IMG/VR virus record: IMGVR_UViG_3300027754_000101
Coordinates: 1-59,835 of that record
Length of the DNA stretch: 59,835 bases
DNA from: a virus
Direction: 5' to 3' (one strand)
Part shown: piece by piece, positions 12,789-27,100 of the stretch
Position numbering within the stretch: position 1 is the first letter of the stretch
Layout: each line of letters begins with the position of its first letter
Made by a program: the position numbers and the translations under genes
The notes under the pieces: model-generated
The model's input: the letters and a program-made list of their open reading frames with translations, nothing else
The model's database searches: none
What the model was told of the DNA's origin: nothing

Positions 12789-13190
12789 ATGCCTTTAGAA
12801 AGGGTAAGTCAAGGTTTTAAAGATATTAGTATGACTTTTCAGAGTAATCCTTTGAGTAGTGACTTGATTACCCTTAAAAATGAAAGCGCAATTGCACGTT
12901 CAATTCGAAATATTGTATTTACTGTACCAGGAGAGAAATTTTTTAATGAAAATTTTGGTTCTAGAGTAAGTAAGTCTTTATTTGAAAATGTTGACGATAT
13001 ATCGGCATCTATTATTCAGGATGAAATCGAAAATTCAATTTTAAATTATGAACCAAGAGTTGAATTGATTGAAGTTAAAACAAATCCTAACTATGATAAT
13101 AACGAATTTAATGTAACTATAATTTATAAAATTATTGGTGCTGATGTGTCTACGCAACAATTAGAGTTCGTCTTGCAACCTACTAGGTAA
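12789..13190 (+). CDS. 25: Baseplate wedge subunit gp25
   Basis: The 133-residue length and the pattern ESAIARSIRNIVFTVPGEKFFNENFGSRV match the gp25/GpW-like family, in which a conserved N-L-x4-GE-x5-P-x-FG stretch forms the core. gp25 joins the sheath-polymerisation surface of the baseplate to the wedge. It is followed two bases later by gp6, the usual pairing (gp25-gp6). Confidence 0.92.
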   Translation: MPLERVSQGFKDISMTFQSNPLSSDLITLKNESAIARSIRNIVFTVPGEKFFNENFGSRVSKSLFENVDDISASIIQDEIENSILNYEPRVELIEVKTNPNYDNNEFNVTIIYKIIGADVSTQQLEFVLQPTR

Positions 13191-13192
13191 AA

Positions 13193-15115
13193 ATGTCATT
13201 AGTAAATTTTTCAAATCTGGATTTTGACCAGATAAAAACTACTCTCAAAGATTATTTAAGATCAAATTCGAATTTTACAGATTATGATTTTGATGGTTCA
13301 AATTTATCTACAATTTTGGATGTATTAGCATACAACACTTATATCACTTCATACAATGCCAATATGGTAACTAATGAAGTTTTTATTGATAGTGCAACTC
13401 TTAGAGAAAATGTAGTAGCACTTGCAAGAAATATTGGATATGTACCAAGATCAAAAAAATCTGCAGAAGCTAATATTTCCTTTTTTGTAGACACTTCAAG
13501 TGAAACTCTAAAACCATCATCATTGATTCTAAACAAAGGTCCAGTTGCCTCGTCTTCAGGATCTTTTGGAAATTCCTCATTTATTTTTTCAATATTAAAT
13601 GATATAACTGTTCCAGTATTTGATAATATTGCATCATTTGATAATATTTTAGTGTATGAAGGAAATTTGTTATCTACAAATTTTACTGTAAGTTCTTTTA
13701 ATCCAAATCAAAGATTTATTATTCCTAATTCTGGAATTGACACACAACATATAAATGTTTTTGTATTGGAAGATGGATCGAGAGTAAAATATCAATTAAA
13801 AAACGATTTATTTGATCTCAATTCAGAATCTAGAATTTATTTTATTCAAGAAATTGAAGATGAAAGATATGAATTACTTTTTCCCGATGGAATTTTTGGT
13901 AGAAAACTTGAAGATGGTGATGAAATTGAAATTGAATATATTGTAAATAATGGCAATTTAGCAAATGGAATAAATCAATTTCTATTCAGCGGAAGGTTGA
14001 CATATATTAAAAATAATGATTTTATTAATATAACTTCTGGAATATCTTTAATATCAGCAAATACAAATTCAAGTGGTGGTGAAGTAATTGAGTCTGTGGA
14101 GTCTATTAAAAAATATGCACCAAAAGTTTATTCTTCTTACAATAGAGCATTGACTGTTAGTGACTATGAATCTTTAATACCTTCTCGCATATATCCAGAA
14201 ACAGAATCGTTGACAGTTTTTGGTGGTGAAGATTTATCTCCTCCACAATATGGAAAAGTCTTTATAAGCATTAAACCAAGAAATGGTGATTTTATACCCA
14301 ATTTAATTAAAGAAAATATTAAAAATAAACTTAAAAAATATGCTGTTGCAGGTATTGTTCCTGAAATATTAGATTTAAAATATCTTGAAGTTGAGGTAGA
14401 TTCGAAAATATATTACAATACAAATTTGGCACCAAATTCTGCATATGTAAAAAGCATTATAAACTCAAATATAGAAAAATATGCGGAATCTAGCGAGTTA
14501 AATAAGTATGGGGCCAAATTTAAATATAGTAAATTTTTAAAAGTTATAGATCAAAGTGATCCATCAATAACTTCAAATATAACAACTGTTCAAATGAGAA
14601 GAGACTTGAGAATTGTTGCAAATTCCTTTGTTGAGTATCAAATAGGTTTTGGCAATGAATTTCACATAAAGGCATCTCAATTTAATATTAAAACAACATC
14701 TTTTAAAGCAAGAATAAGAAATCAAATTAAAGATGTATATTTTACAGATATTGTCGATAGTAATGATTCTACAAAAGGAAATATTTTTATTTTTAGTTTA
14801 CCTTCACCAGCATCTAAAGATTTTGTTATAGAAAATCAAAATGCTGGGACTGTTGATTATAAAAACGGAGTTATAACGTTAAATACTATTAATATAATTT
14901 CTGCAAAATTTAAAGATGGACGAGAAATTATAGAAATAGCAGCAATTCCACATTCCAATGATGTGATTGGAAAACAAGATTTATATTTAAGACTAGATAT
15001 AAGTAAGAGCAATTTTGAAATGATTCAAGATTCAATCTCATCAGGATTGGATTTTTCAGCTTCTAATTACACAGTATCCTCAAGTTATAGTAATGACAAT
15101 TTAGTAAGATTATAA
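13193..15115 (+). CDS. 6: Baseplate wedge subunit gp6
   Basis: The N-terminal segment LKDYLRSNSNFTDYDFDGSN followed by LDVLAYNTYITSYNANMV matches gp6 of T4-like phages (baseplate J-like family). The length of 640 aa is close to T4 gp6 (660 aa). gp6 forms the dimeric ring that holds the wedges together and changes shape during sheath contraction. It sits between gp25 and the giant wedge-associated protein. Confidence 0.92.
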   Translation: MSLVNFSNLDFDQIKTTLKDYLRSNSNFTDYDFDGSNLSTILDVLAYNTYITSYNANMVTNEVFIDSATLRENVVALARNIGYVPRSKKSAEANISFFVDTSSETLKPSSLILNKGPVASSSGSFGNSSFIFSILNDITVPVFDNIASFDNILVYEGNLLSTNFTVSSFNPNQRFIIPNSGIDTQHINVFVLEDGSRVKYQLKNDLFDLNSESRIYFIQEIEDERYELLFPDGIFGRKLEDGDEIEIEYIVNNGNLANGINQFLFSGRLTYIKNNDFINITSGISLISANTNSSGGEVIESVESIKKYAPKVYSSYNRALTVSDYESLIPSRIYPETESLTVFGGEDLSPPQYGKVFISIKPRNGDFIPNLIKENIKNKLKKYAVAGIVPEILDLKYLEVEVDSKIYYNTNLAPNSAYVKSIINSNIEKYAESSELNKYGAKFKYSKFLKVIDQSDPSITSNITTVQMRRDLRIVANSFVEYQIGFGNEFHIKASQFNIKTTSFKARIRNQIKDVYFTDIVDSNDSTKGNIFIFSLPSPASKDFVIENQNAGTVDYKNGVITLNTINIISAKFKDGREIIEIAAIPHSNDVIGKQDLYLRLDISKSNFEMIQDSISSGLDFSASNYTVSSSYSNDNLVRL

Positions 15116-15119
15116 TAAA

Positions 15120-18100
15120 ATGACAGAAAAAAGAGTTCAATTCAATAACATTGTTAAAAATCAACTTCCAGAATATGTAAGAGAAGAATTTCCTCTTATT
15201 TTAGAATTTTTATCGCAATATTATATTGGGCAAGAGTATCAGGGGGCCCCTGCTGATTTAATACAAAATATTGATCGTTATATAAAACTAAATGAAAATA
15301 CCAATTTTAATCAAAATATCAAATTAAACGGTAATATTTCTTTTGATGATACTACAATTAATATTGATGCAGATTTTGGAACAACAGATGATTTTCCGGA
15401 TTCTTATGGACTTTTTAAAATAAATGATGAAATAATTACGTATAAAAATAAAGACAAATATTCTTTTTTAAATTGTATAAGAGGATTTTCTGGAATAACT
15501 TCATATAAAAAAATTGGAAACCCAGAATCATTACTTTTTGAGTCTTCAATATCAGAAGAGCATAATTCTGGAGATAACGTAGAGAATTTGAGTGTTTTAT
15601 TTTTGAAAGAATTTTTAAGTAAAATAAAAAAACAATTTCTGCCAGGATTTGATGAAAGAAATTTGGTAACTAAAAAAGTACAAAGATTTCCTGGTGGACC
15701 AAGTGATGATTTTTCTTTAGATCAAAATATTTTTATTAAACAATCAAAAGATTTTTATTCATCTAAGGGAACTGACCAATCATTTAAAATTCTATTCTTA
15801 GCCCTTTATGGGGAAAATGTTGAAGTAATAAAACCAAGAGAGTTCTTATTTAGACCATCAGATGCTGGTTATAAAATAACAAATAATTTAGTTGTTGAAA
15901 GTGTATCTGGAAATCCATTTGAATTGGAAAATCTAACTCTTCGTCAGGATTCATACTTTAATATAACAAAAGCATTTTCACCAGTAACAAAAGTGGAAAA
16001 AGTAAATTCCGGAATTGGTACGATAAGTTACTATGAAATAAGTTTAGATTCTGGATATGATAGAGATATTGCAGTTGATGGTGCAATTTATGGAAAATTT
16101 TCAGTTCATCCAAAAACAAAAATAATCGGAGAAGTTTTAATAGGACAAACTTACATTGATGTAGATTCTACTCTAGGGTTTCCTTTAAGTGGAGAATTGT
16201 CTTTAACATACCCAAATGGAGAATCTGGTATTATTAATTATGAGTCAAAAACTTTCACACAATTTTCAAATTGTTCTGGGATAACAGCAACTATATCAGA
16301 TAATACTTCAATTGATATTAATACTTTTGCATATGCTTATGTTGGGATTGGAACCTCAAATTTAATAACAGTTAAAATACGATCAGTTTTAAATTCTCTA
16401 AATATAAACTATGATTCATATTATCATGCTGTCGGAGAAAAACTTAAAATAAAAACTTTAGGTATAAGTTTAAAAGATAAACTATCAAACAATTGGTATT
16501 TCAATACATCCCCATCATTTGAAGTTGAAAAAATCAATTCTCAACTTCCAGGAACTTATCGTATTATTTTATTTGATTCTCACGTATTTAGAATAGGTGA
16601 TTCAATAGAAATCAAAGGTTCTGATGGGTCAATATATAAATTGAGTATAAAAAATATTTTAAGTGATAAAGTTTTTGATTGTGATGGACAATTTAATATA
16701 AACTTAAATTCTAAATTTATTTTAAAAAGAAATAGAACAAAAGCAGTTTCAACAAAATATAATATCAATACAATTGATGCAAATGTTCAAAATGTATATA
16801 AACTTGATAATAGGATATTAGTTTCTTCTTCATCTATTCCATATTATTCAAAACCAATTAATACCCAACTATTATCATATAGTTTAAATGGTATATTTCC
16901 TGAGAGTGAAATTTTTAAAATAACAATAAATTCAGATCATGGATTATATACTGGTGATGCTGTTTATTATACTCCAGAAAAAGATGGTGATACAGTTTTA
17001 AGTTCTCTATTTGAAGAGGGGATTTATTATGTTAAAAGAATAAATCAAAATGATATTAAATTGTCTAGAAGTAGATCAAATATTTTCAATGAAATTTATG
17101 TTAGATTATCTTCGGATAAAAATGTAGTTAATAATAAACTTGAATTATTGTATTTTAAAGGAAAATCTTTAGCAAATCAAAAACTTTTGAGAGAAATTTC
17201 TCCTCCTATAAACGATGGTAATTTATATCCCACAAATCCGGGACAAACTGGAATATTGATAAATGGAGTAGAAATTTTAAATTACAAATCAATAGATTCA
17301 ATTTATTATGGAAATATTGAAAATATAAATGTTGTTGCTGGTGGAGAAGAATATGATATTATAAATCTTCCACAATTAATAATTAGAGATTCTATTGGAA
17401 TTGGTGCCACTGGATATGTGGCAGTGAAAGGAAATTTAAAAGAAATAAAAATTATAAACCAAGGATTCGATTATTTAGAAACTCCCACAATAAAAATATC
17501 TGGAGGCAACGGAAGAGATGCCACAGCAGAAGTAATATTAACTGATACGTTACATCAAGTATCATTCAACTCAGAAGAAAAGTCAGCATTAGTTAATATA
17601 TCAAATAATACTATAGGATTTTCAACATACCACAAATTTAGAAATAACGAACTATTAATTTATAAAACTTTTTCACAAAAAGCAATATCTGGATTGACAA
17701 CTGATTCAAGTTATTATGTCTCGGTCCAAAATCCAACTACGATAAAGTTGTATAAAACTTCAAATGATTCTATTTTAGGAATTAATACAGTACCTTTGAT
17801 TTCATATGGTAAAGGAAATCATACTTTTGAAGCATATAATAAGAAAAAAATAGTAAGTAAGATCACAGTAATAAATCCTGGAATAGATTATGAAAATAAA
17901 AAGAGAACTTGTTCACCTGTAGGAATTATTACATCTCTTGATTTAATACGAATTGTTGATCATGATTATAAATCCGGAGAGTTATTGACATATTCCGTTG
18001 ATGGATCAGCTGCTTCAGGAATATCAACCACAAGTCAATATTACGTTACAAGAATTGATAAAGATAGTTTTAAACTATCAAACATAGGACCATCATCAAA

Positions 18101-21100
18101 TAATCAAAGTTTTTTTTATGAAACAAAACAATATGTAAATATTGAAAGTGTTGGTCTTGGTACTCACATATTTAATTATCCTGAAATAACAGTAGAAGTA
18201 ATTGGAAATATAGGAATTTCATCAGTTTCAACTGATGAATTTAAATGTAAGGTGCAACCAATTTTTCAAGGTGAAATAACTTCTGTTCATTTGACAAATA
18301 AAGGAACACAATATGGATCTTCTGATATTATTAATTATAAAAGAGAACCAGAAATTGAAGTAACAAGTGGTTCTGGTGCAGTTTTATATCCAATTGTTGT
18401 TAATGGAAAAATTATAGAAATTTTAATTAATGATGGAGGAGATTTATATACGTCACCACCAGAACTTATAGTAGATGGGAATGGGTCAGGTTGTGTATTG
18501 ACTGCAATTTTAACTAATGGTAAAATAACATCAGTAAAAGTTGTAAGTTCTGGAATTGAATATCTTCAGAATTTAACAAGTATAAAAGTTATTTCTTCTG
18601 GATCTGGAGCAAAATTTATATCCAATATAAAATCTTGGAACGTTAATTTATTTAAAAAATATTTTGATGTTCTCAATGATGATGATGGTGTAATTTATAC
18701 TAATATTAATAAAAATTATGGATTGGAATACTGTCATTTATATGCTCCTAGAGAACTTAGGAAAACATCTTATTCTACAGATTCTTCAGGGATTCCAAAA
18801 TATTTAGAAACTGATTTACAACAACTTAATGGAATAGGGAGAGAAATTGATTCTCTCAATCATTCACCAATAATAGGGTGGGCTTATGATGGAAACCCCA
18901 TTTATGGACCTTATGGTTATATAACAAAAAAAGGTGGTAATGTTGCTAGAATGAAATCTGGATATATTTTATCTTTAGATTCCAATAGACCATTACTCCC
19001 TCCAGAGTTTTTTGTTGAGGACTTTAAATATTTTCCATCAGATGATGAAACTGTTTTAGATGAAAATAATGGAAGATTTTGCAAAACACCAGATTTTCCA
19101 AATGGTACTTATGCTTATTTTGCAACTTTTGAACCTACTTTAGATAGTGGTGGTATTTTTAATGGGTTTAGAAAACCAAAGTTTCCATATTTGATAGGAA
19201 AAAATTATTCATCAAAACCCAATTCATTTAATTTCAATCCAAATTCGAATCAAGACGAATATAATCTAAATGATAATACTTGGTTGAGGAATTCTTATTC
19301 ATATAACTTTAATAAAAAAAATAGTTATTATGAGTATATGATTTTTCCAAATAAATTGAAAGAGCAAATATCTGAAGTAAAAACAGTAGATGTTGGATCA
19401 ATTGAAGGTGTTGGTATTACATCAGGGGGAATAAATTATAAGGTTGGTGATGAATTAGTATTAGATGTAACAAATATCGGGAGTGGCGGATTTAAATCTA
19501 AAGTATCAAAAATTTCAGGAAAAGAAATAAATTCTGTCAGTGTTTCAAGTACTAGTATTACAAACGTAGAATTTTATCCTATAGGTGGAGGAGGAAATTT
19601 TATTGGATTCTCATCTTCTCCTCACAAATTAAACAATTTTGATACAATTGAAATATCTGGATTAAGCACATCAGCATCATTTGTAGAAGGGTTTTACAAA
19701 ATAGGTGTATCTACAAATAATTTTTTATTGTCGGGAATAGGAACAACGACTATAGGAATATCATCTACTGGAGTGACTGGGATAGTTACTTATATTTCAG
19801 TTAAAGGTAGTTTACTATATCCAGATGTTAGAGAAAACGATATTTTACAAATTGATCAAGAAAAAGTAAAAGTTTTAAATGTTGATGTACTTTCATCTAG
19901 AATTAGAATATTAAGAGAAATTGATGGAACAATTGGGTCTGCCCATACTTCAAATACTCCAGTATATGAAATCTCAAGAAAATTCAATGTGAATGTTGGG
20001 TATAGAACTTCTTTTTTAAACTTAAAAAATGTAGAAATTTATTTCAATCCTTTAGAATCTTTAGGACTAGGAACTATTTCTGGAGTTGGGATTGGTACAA
20101 CTATAAAATTTTCAAATCCTGGTGCCGGACTGACAGAAATTTTTATACCAACAAAAACAATTTATATTCCAAGTCATAATTTAGAAACCGGAGACAGTTT
20201 GCTTTACAATTCTAATGGTGGAAGTACTATACAGACATTCACATCTGGAATTGGAACGACTTCAATATCAAATAACACAATATTCTATGTTGCAAAAATA
20301 ACTTCAGACCTAATAGGAATATCAACAGTTAAAGTTGGTATTGGAACTACTGGAACAATTGTTGGAATTGCTTCAACTACACAAAACATAAGTACACTTC
20401 ATTTTAGTGGTATTGGTACCGGTTTTTATCATAGTTTTAAAGTAAATTACCCAGAAATTTTAACTGGAAGAATTGATAAAAATATTGTGACAGTTTCCAC
20501 TGCAGAAACACATGGACTGTCAAATAAAGACTTTGTTACTATTAAAGTAAATCCGAAAATATCAAAAACTTTTATAGTAAAATATAATGATTATAATAGA
20601 AGGACGACAATAGGATCTAAATCATTTTCATCTGCAGGAATCAATACTACTACAAATACTATAACTATTGTAAGACATAAACTTTTAGGTGGACAAAAAG
20701 TAATTCATACTGCTGATTTTCCTTCTGGTGGATTAGAAAATAATAAAATTTATTATATTAATGTGGTAGATAGAGATAATATTAGACTTTCAAACACTTT
20801 TTATGATTCAACTAGTTTAAAACCTTCAACGATTAATATAACAAGTTCATCTGATGGGTTATTATCTTTAATTAATCCCACAATAGAAGCGTATAGAAAT
20901 TCTAAATTAATTTTTGATCTTTCAGATTCTTCATTATCTCATGCTCAAGAAACTTTATCTGTTTCATCTTTTGATTTTAACTTATTTGTTGCCTCAAATT
21001 TTAATAAAAAATATGAAAAAATAGAAGACAATCTTATTACAATTCAAAAGCAAGGGATTATTGGGGTTTCTACCAATGCTCAAGTATCGGTTACTGTAAA

Positions 21101-24100
21101 TGAAAATACACCAGAATTATTATATTATAAATTAAATCCAACAAATCTCATTTCAATACCAGAAATTAAAAAAGAAATAGTAACAGATAATGAAGTATTT
21201 GGAAATAATAGTATTTTTGTTAGAGATAGTTTTTATAATGGAGATCATGAAATTTTAGTTTCAACTGGAAGCACCTTCACATATAATTTGGAGGCATATC
21301 CAGAAGAAATATCATATACAAGTGAAAATTCTGAAATAAATTATATTACAGATTCTGTAAATGTATCTGGACCAATAAATTCTGTGGATATTATCAGTGG
21401 TGGTTATAATTTTGATATTCTACCAGGAATATCTTCAATTATTACTAATAATGGTATCGGTGCGATTTTAGATTTGCAAAGTTCTTCTATTGGTGCAATT
21501 AAAAGTACACAAATAAAGAATATAGGATTTGATTATCCAACAGACTTTACTATGAGGCCAACTTTTAGAATTCCGAAAATTTTAAAATTAGAACCACTAT
21601 CTTCATTTGATAATATTGGAATTACTTCTTCTGGAATTGGATATGCTATTGCGCCAAAATTAATAGTTATTGATGGAAAAACTAAAAATAGAATAAATGA
21701 TGTAGATCTTAGATATAACGTATCTGATAGTTCAGTATCTATATTAAAAAATACAAAAGGATTATTTCAAATAATTCCAACAATTTTACCAATTCAAAAT
21801 TGTAATGGAGTTGGCATATCAAGTATATCTTACAATTCATCTACTAAAGATGTAACATTAACATTGTCTGTTGGATTTACTACAGTTTTTGGATTCCCAT
21901 TTTCAATAAATGATAAAATTATTGTAGAAGGTGTTTCTATTGGTACTGGTACTACAGCAAGAGGATATAATTCAGAAAATTATAATTATGAACTTTTTAC
22001 TATTACAAATGTAAATCCCAATTATGGTGGATTAACAGCAAATATTACGTACAATTTGAGTCAATTTTTATCAGAAGGCGAAAGTCCAGGAATTTTTGTT
22101 TCAGTGGAATCTTCGGGAGTAGTAGTACCAGAAAAATATTTTCCAATATTTAATTTAAAATTGAAGAAAAATATTTTTTATTTGGGAGAAGAAGTTACAA
22201 CTCTTTCAAATGACAATTTTGGGAAAATGTTTAGATTTGATCCAATAACAGAATATGCAATAATTGAAACTACAGATGATTTTGAAGAAGGTCAAATTTT
22301 ATTAGGAAAATCTTCTGGTGCCCAAGCACTAATAACTCAATCACAGGGATTTGAATTTGATTATAAACTAGATTCATTTTCAAAAGTTTATGGTGGATGG
22401 TCTTATGATGCTGGTATATTGAATGAAACTTCACAAAGAATTCAAGATAGTTTTTATTATCAAAATTTTTCTTATTCACTTAAATCAAAGGTAAACTATG
22501 ATGATTGGAATGACGTTGTAAGTAATTTAAATCATACTTCAGGATTTAAAAAGTTTTCAGACTATCAATTAGAATCAAATACATTGAATATCAATTCTTT
22601 AGTGGTTGGTTCAAGTGATGTTGATTTGAGAATAGATTTAGTTGGAGTTGTAGATTTGAATTGTGTTTATAATTTTGATTTAGTTTCTGAAAATGCATTA
22701 AATATAGATTCAAATATAGTATCTGACGAGATAATATTTAATAGTGTAATATTGAAAGATTACAACGAATCTATTGGAAATAGAGTATTATTATTTGACG
22801 ATATAAGTAACCAATTTAATAGTAACCCAAGACCTACTCAATATAGTGTTGTACATAGGGTTGCTGCTTCTTATGCAAGAACACAAAAATATATTATCTT
22901 TACTAAAGATGCAAGATATACAGATGAAAAAAAATTAACAGTAGCTACATTTTTAATTGATAATAATAACCTTACATATTTAAATCAATATGGAGTTGAG
23001 GGACAAGATGATTTGGGTGATTTTGATGTTACAGTAGATGGTTCAGATGTAATATTACAATTTTATCCACATAAGTTTAGTGTGAATGATTATGATACAA
23101 CATCAATATCATATAATTTAAAAGATTCTTTAACCTCTGTTGGAAGTTCTGATTTTGGGTGTGTGAGTATAGCAACTTCCAGTATTTCAGTTTCTTCCGG
23201 ATCAACTACTACAATAGTTGGAATTGCTGTTACGTACACTTCTTCTAAAATTCTAGTGGAAATAGGAACTCCAAATGGTTTATTTCAATATGATGAGTTG
23301 AATTTAGTTCATAATGGGTCAGACGTTAATTTATTGGAATTTGGTAAAATAAACAATCTTAATGATGATGAATATGTTGGTTCTGGATTGGGCACATATA
23401 ATGCATATATTTCAGGATCTAAAATTAATTTAGATTTTGCACCAAACCCTGGAATTGCAGCAACAGTTAATCTAATTAGAATTTCTATTGGTGATACTTC
23501 ATCTACAGGGATTGGAACATATCAAATGAGACATGTTCTTATTAGAGGAAGTTCTACATCAATAGCATCTTCAACTTCACCAATATCAAATGTTATTGAA
23601 ACATATGATCAAACATATGATGCAGCATATTTTATCGTTCAAGTTTCTGATGTAACAAATAACAGACATCAAATGTCTGAAGTTTTGGTCATTGACAATG
23701 AAACTTATTCACAAACATATCAAACAGAATATGCTGTTGTCGAAACTTCTTCTGGACTAGGAACCATAGGATCTACATGCTCAACTTTTACAAATTTAAC
23801 TTTTACACCCAATCCAAATATAGATGTGGTAGTTAAGGTTTATATGAATGCATTTAAATATGACGAAACCTTGCTACCAGATCAAATAAATTTTAATAAT
23901 GCAATTATTGAAACAGATTTTTCTGAATATTTTGGAACTGAAACTGATATTAAAAGGGAATTTGGATTGACATATGAAACTTATCCAGTATTTGTAAGGG
24001 ACTTTTTAGGAAATGAGAGTTCTGTAGTAAATGTTGTAGACAGTACTATTAAATTACCAAATCATTTCTTTGTTACTGGAGAAAAACTCACGTATACTTA

Positions 24101-27100
24101 TGCTGGAGTTGGTTCAACACAAGCTATTGGTATTGCTGTTACCTCAGTTATTGGTGTTGGAGTTACTGATAAACTTCCAACAACAGTTTATGTAGTTAAA
24201 ATTGATGATAAAACTATAAAATTATCTGAGAGTGCAGAAAATGCTCTCAAATTAATTCCAATCACATTTAATTTGACAAATGTTGGAATAGGAACTTCAC
24301 ATACACTGACAGCACACAATCAAAATAACAAAGTATTAATATCTTTAGATAATAATATACAATCACCAGTTGTTTCAACTTCACAAACAACATCTCTTGC
24401 TAAAGAAGTTAACTCCATTGATGATATAATTTATTTTACTGGTATAACTTCTTTCTTTGGTAGTGATTTAATTAGAATTGGAAGTGAAATTCTCAGAATT
24501 GATGGTGTTGGAATAGGAAGTACTAATGCAATAAGAGTAAAAAGATCTTGGTTAGGAACAAATTATGCTGGTTATTCTACCGGATCTTTGGTGACAAAAG
24601 TTACAGGAAATTATAACATAGTTGGAAATAATTTAAATTTTGTATCTGCACCTTACGGAAATATTCCATTATCGACATCAACAAATAGACCAGATGAAAG
24701 AGACTGGTTAGGAATATCTACTAGTTCTAAATTTCATGGAAGAATGTTCATGCGGTCTGGTGAATTAAATAATTCTAATGAAACTTATTATAGAAATTAT
24801 ATATTTGATGACATATCAGATTCTTTTACCGGAATAATATCTACTTTTACATTAAAATCATCAGGAGCAAATGTAACAGGAATATCAACAAACAACGCAA
24901 TTATATTAATAAATGAAATATTTCAAGATCCTTTTGTTATAGGTGGAGAATCAGATAATTATATCTTGTCAGAATCTCTAGGAGAAACCAATATTACATT
25001 TGTGGGATCTGCATTAACAATTGCGAATGATATAGGAATTTCTTCTTTTCCTAGAGGAGGAATGATAGTTTCTGTTGGATCTAGTAGTGGGTTTGGATAT
25101 CAACCACTAATATCAGCAGGTGGAACTTCTATTATTTCTATTGCAGGAACTGTTCAATCTATCAGTATTGGAAATACGGGATCTGGATATAGAGTTTCTA
25201 CTAATTATCAAATTTTATCAAAAACATCATCTGCTGTTGGAATTGGATCTACTATAATATTTTTACAAAATGAAAATAGTATATTTGGTATATTAAATCT
25301 TTTAAATACTGGATCAAATTGTACTATAGGTGTTGGAACTTATGTATTACCAACAAGTATAGTTTCTATTGCATCAACCTTTATTCGTATTGGAGTTGGA
25401 AGTACTAACTCATATAGTATTCCATCAGGAACTTCTGTAAGTGTGAATATTTCTAATCCTCAAATAGGAATAGTAAATGTCGGTGTTGCAAATAGTTCAG
25501 TAGGTGTTGCAACAGTTACTCATATTGGATTTGCAACTATTATTTCAGGAAGAATCTCATCATCGGTATCAATTACTAATACTGGATCTGGATATACTAC
25601 TTCAAATCCTCCTATTGTAATAATTGATGACCCAAGTTCATATTCTAATATCTCACTCAGATATAGTTCATCTTCTTCTGGATTTGGAACTGAAGCAAAA
25701 ATTGATGTTGTAGTTGGCCAAGGATCGAGTATCATAGATTTTGAAATTAAATCTACTGGATATGGATATGGACAGGGACAAATTTTAACTTTACCTATTG
25801 GTGGATTGTCTGGAATACCAACAACTTCTGGTTATATCCCTTTTGAAATAACAATAGAAAAAACAATTAATGATAAATTTTCTGGATGGAGTGTTGGAGA
25901 ATTGCAAGTTCTTGATAATTTTGATTCTTTATTCAATGGTAAAAGAAGAGTTTTTTCTTTAAAATTAGCAGGAGAGGTAATTGCTATTTTTTCTGGTCCT
26001 GGATCCAATATTAAGGTAGAATATACTTTGTTAGTCTTTATTAATAGTATTTTGCAAGTTCCAGGAGAGGGATATTTATTTAAAGGTGGTACTAATATAA
26101 TATTCACAGAGGCACCAAAAGAAGGAGACACTTCAAATATTATTTTTTATAGAGGAACTGGTGATATTGATGTAGTTGAAAGAGAAGTTTTAAGTACAGT
26201 AAAATCTGGAGACAATCTGACAATAGAATATTCAGCATCTCTTAATCAATCTCCAATTCTTCTAGAAGAAGAGAGACTTATTATTGATATTCCTAGTGTA
26301 AATATAGTTTCTACAAATTCGTATTATGGTCCAGGAAATGTTGATGATCCAGATCTTTTAAGACCAGTTAAATGGTGTAGACAAGTAGAAGATGTTTTTA
26401 TAAATTCTAAAATAGTAGGAAAGAGTAGGGATTTATATGAATCATCTATAAGTCCTTCAGCATATTTAATTAAATCTGTTGGGATGGGTGATACGGAAGT
26501 TTTTGTTGATAATATTCGTCCATTTTTTAATCCAATAAATGAATTTAATTCACTAGCTGTTGGATTAAATCCTTTATTAGATCATTTGTCTTTTCAAAAA
26601 AGTATTTTTATAATTTCACAGGATCCTAAAGTTTCTGCCTCTGCAACTGCTATTGTTTCTGCGACAGGCACAATATCATCAGTTGTGATTACAGACGGTG
26701 GAGTAGGTTATAGCACTGCCACAGTGAGTTTTGGTTCGACAGTTGGTAGCGGTACAACAACTCAGGCATTTGGATCAGTAATTGTTGGTGTAGGAGGAAC
26801 AATCACTGGAATTGCAATTACAAATCCTGGAGTTGGGTATACATCATCAAATCCACCTCAGGTTTTAATTTCTTCACCAGTTGTTACTACAGAAATTAGT
26901 GGAGTTTCTTCTTATTCAGGAGATTCTGGAGTTATTGTTGGATTTGGAACTACCACACAATCATCTACAGATAAACTTATATTTGATTTCTATATTCCAC
27001 AAGATTCTTTCTTGAGAAATACTTCTATAGTTGGAACTGCTATTACTTTAAGTTCTATTAGTGTCAATGATTACTTTACTGTTTATGATTCTAATGTTGG

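Noticed and set aside
15242-15252. GGGGGCCCCTG inside the giant gene
   Set aside because: Shares only the GGGCCCCTG part with the repeated element, without AAAGTGTCC or the TATAGT box, and is in coding sequence.
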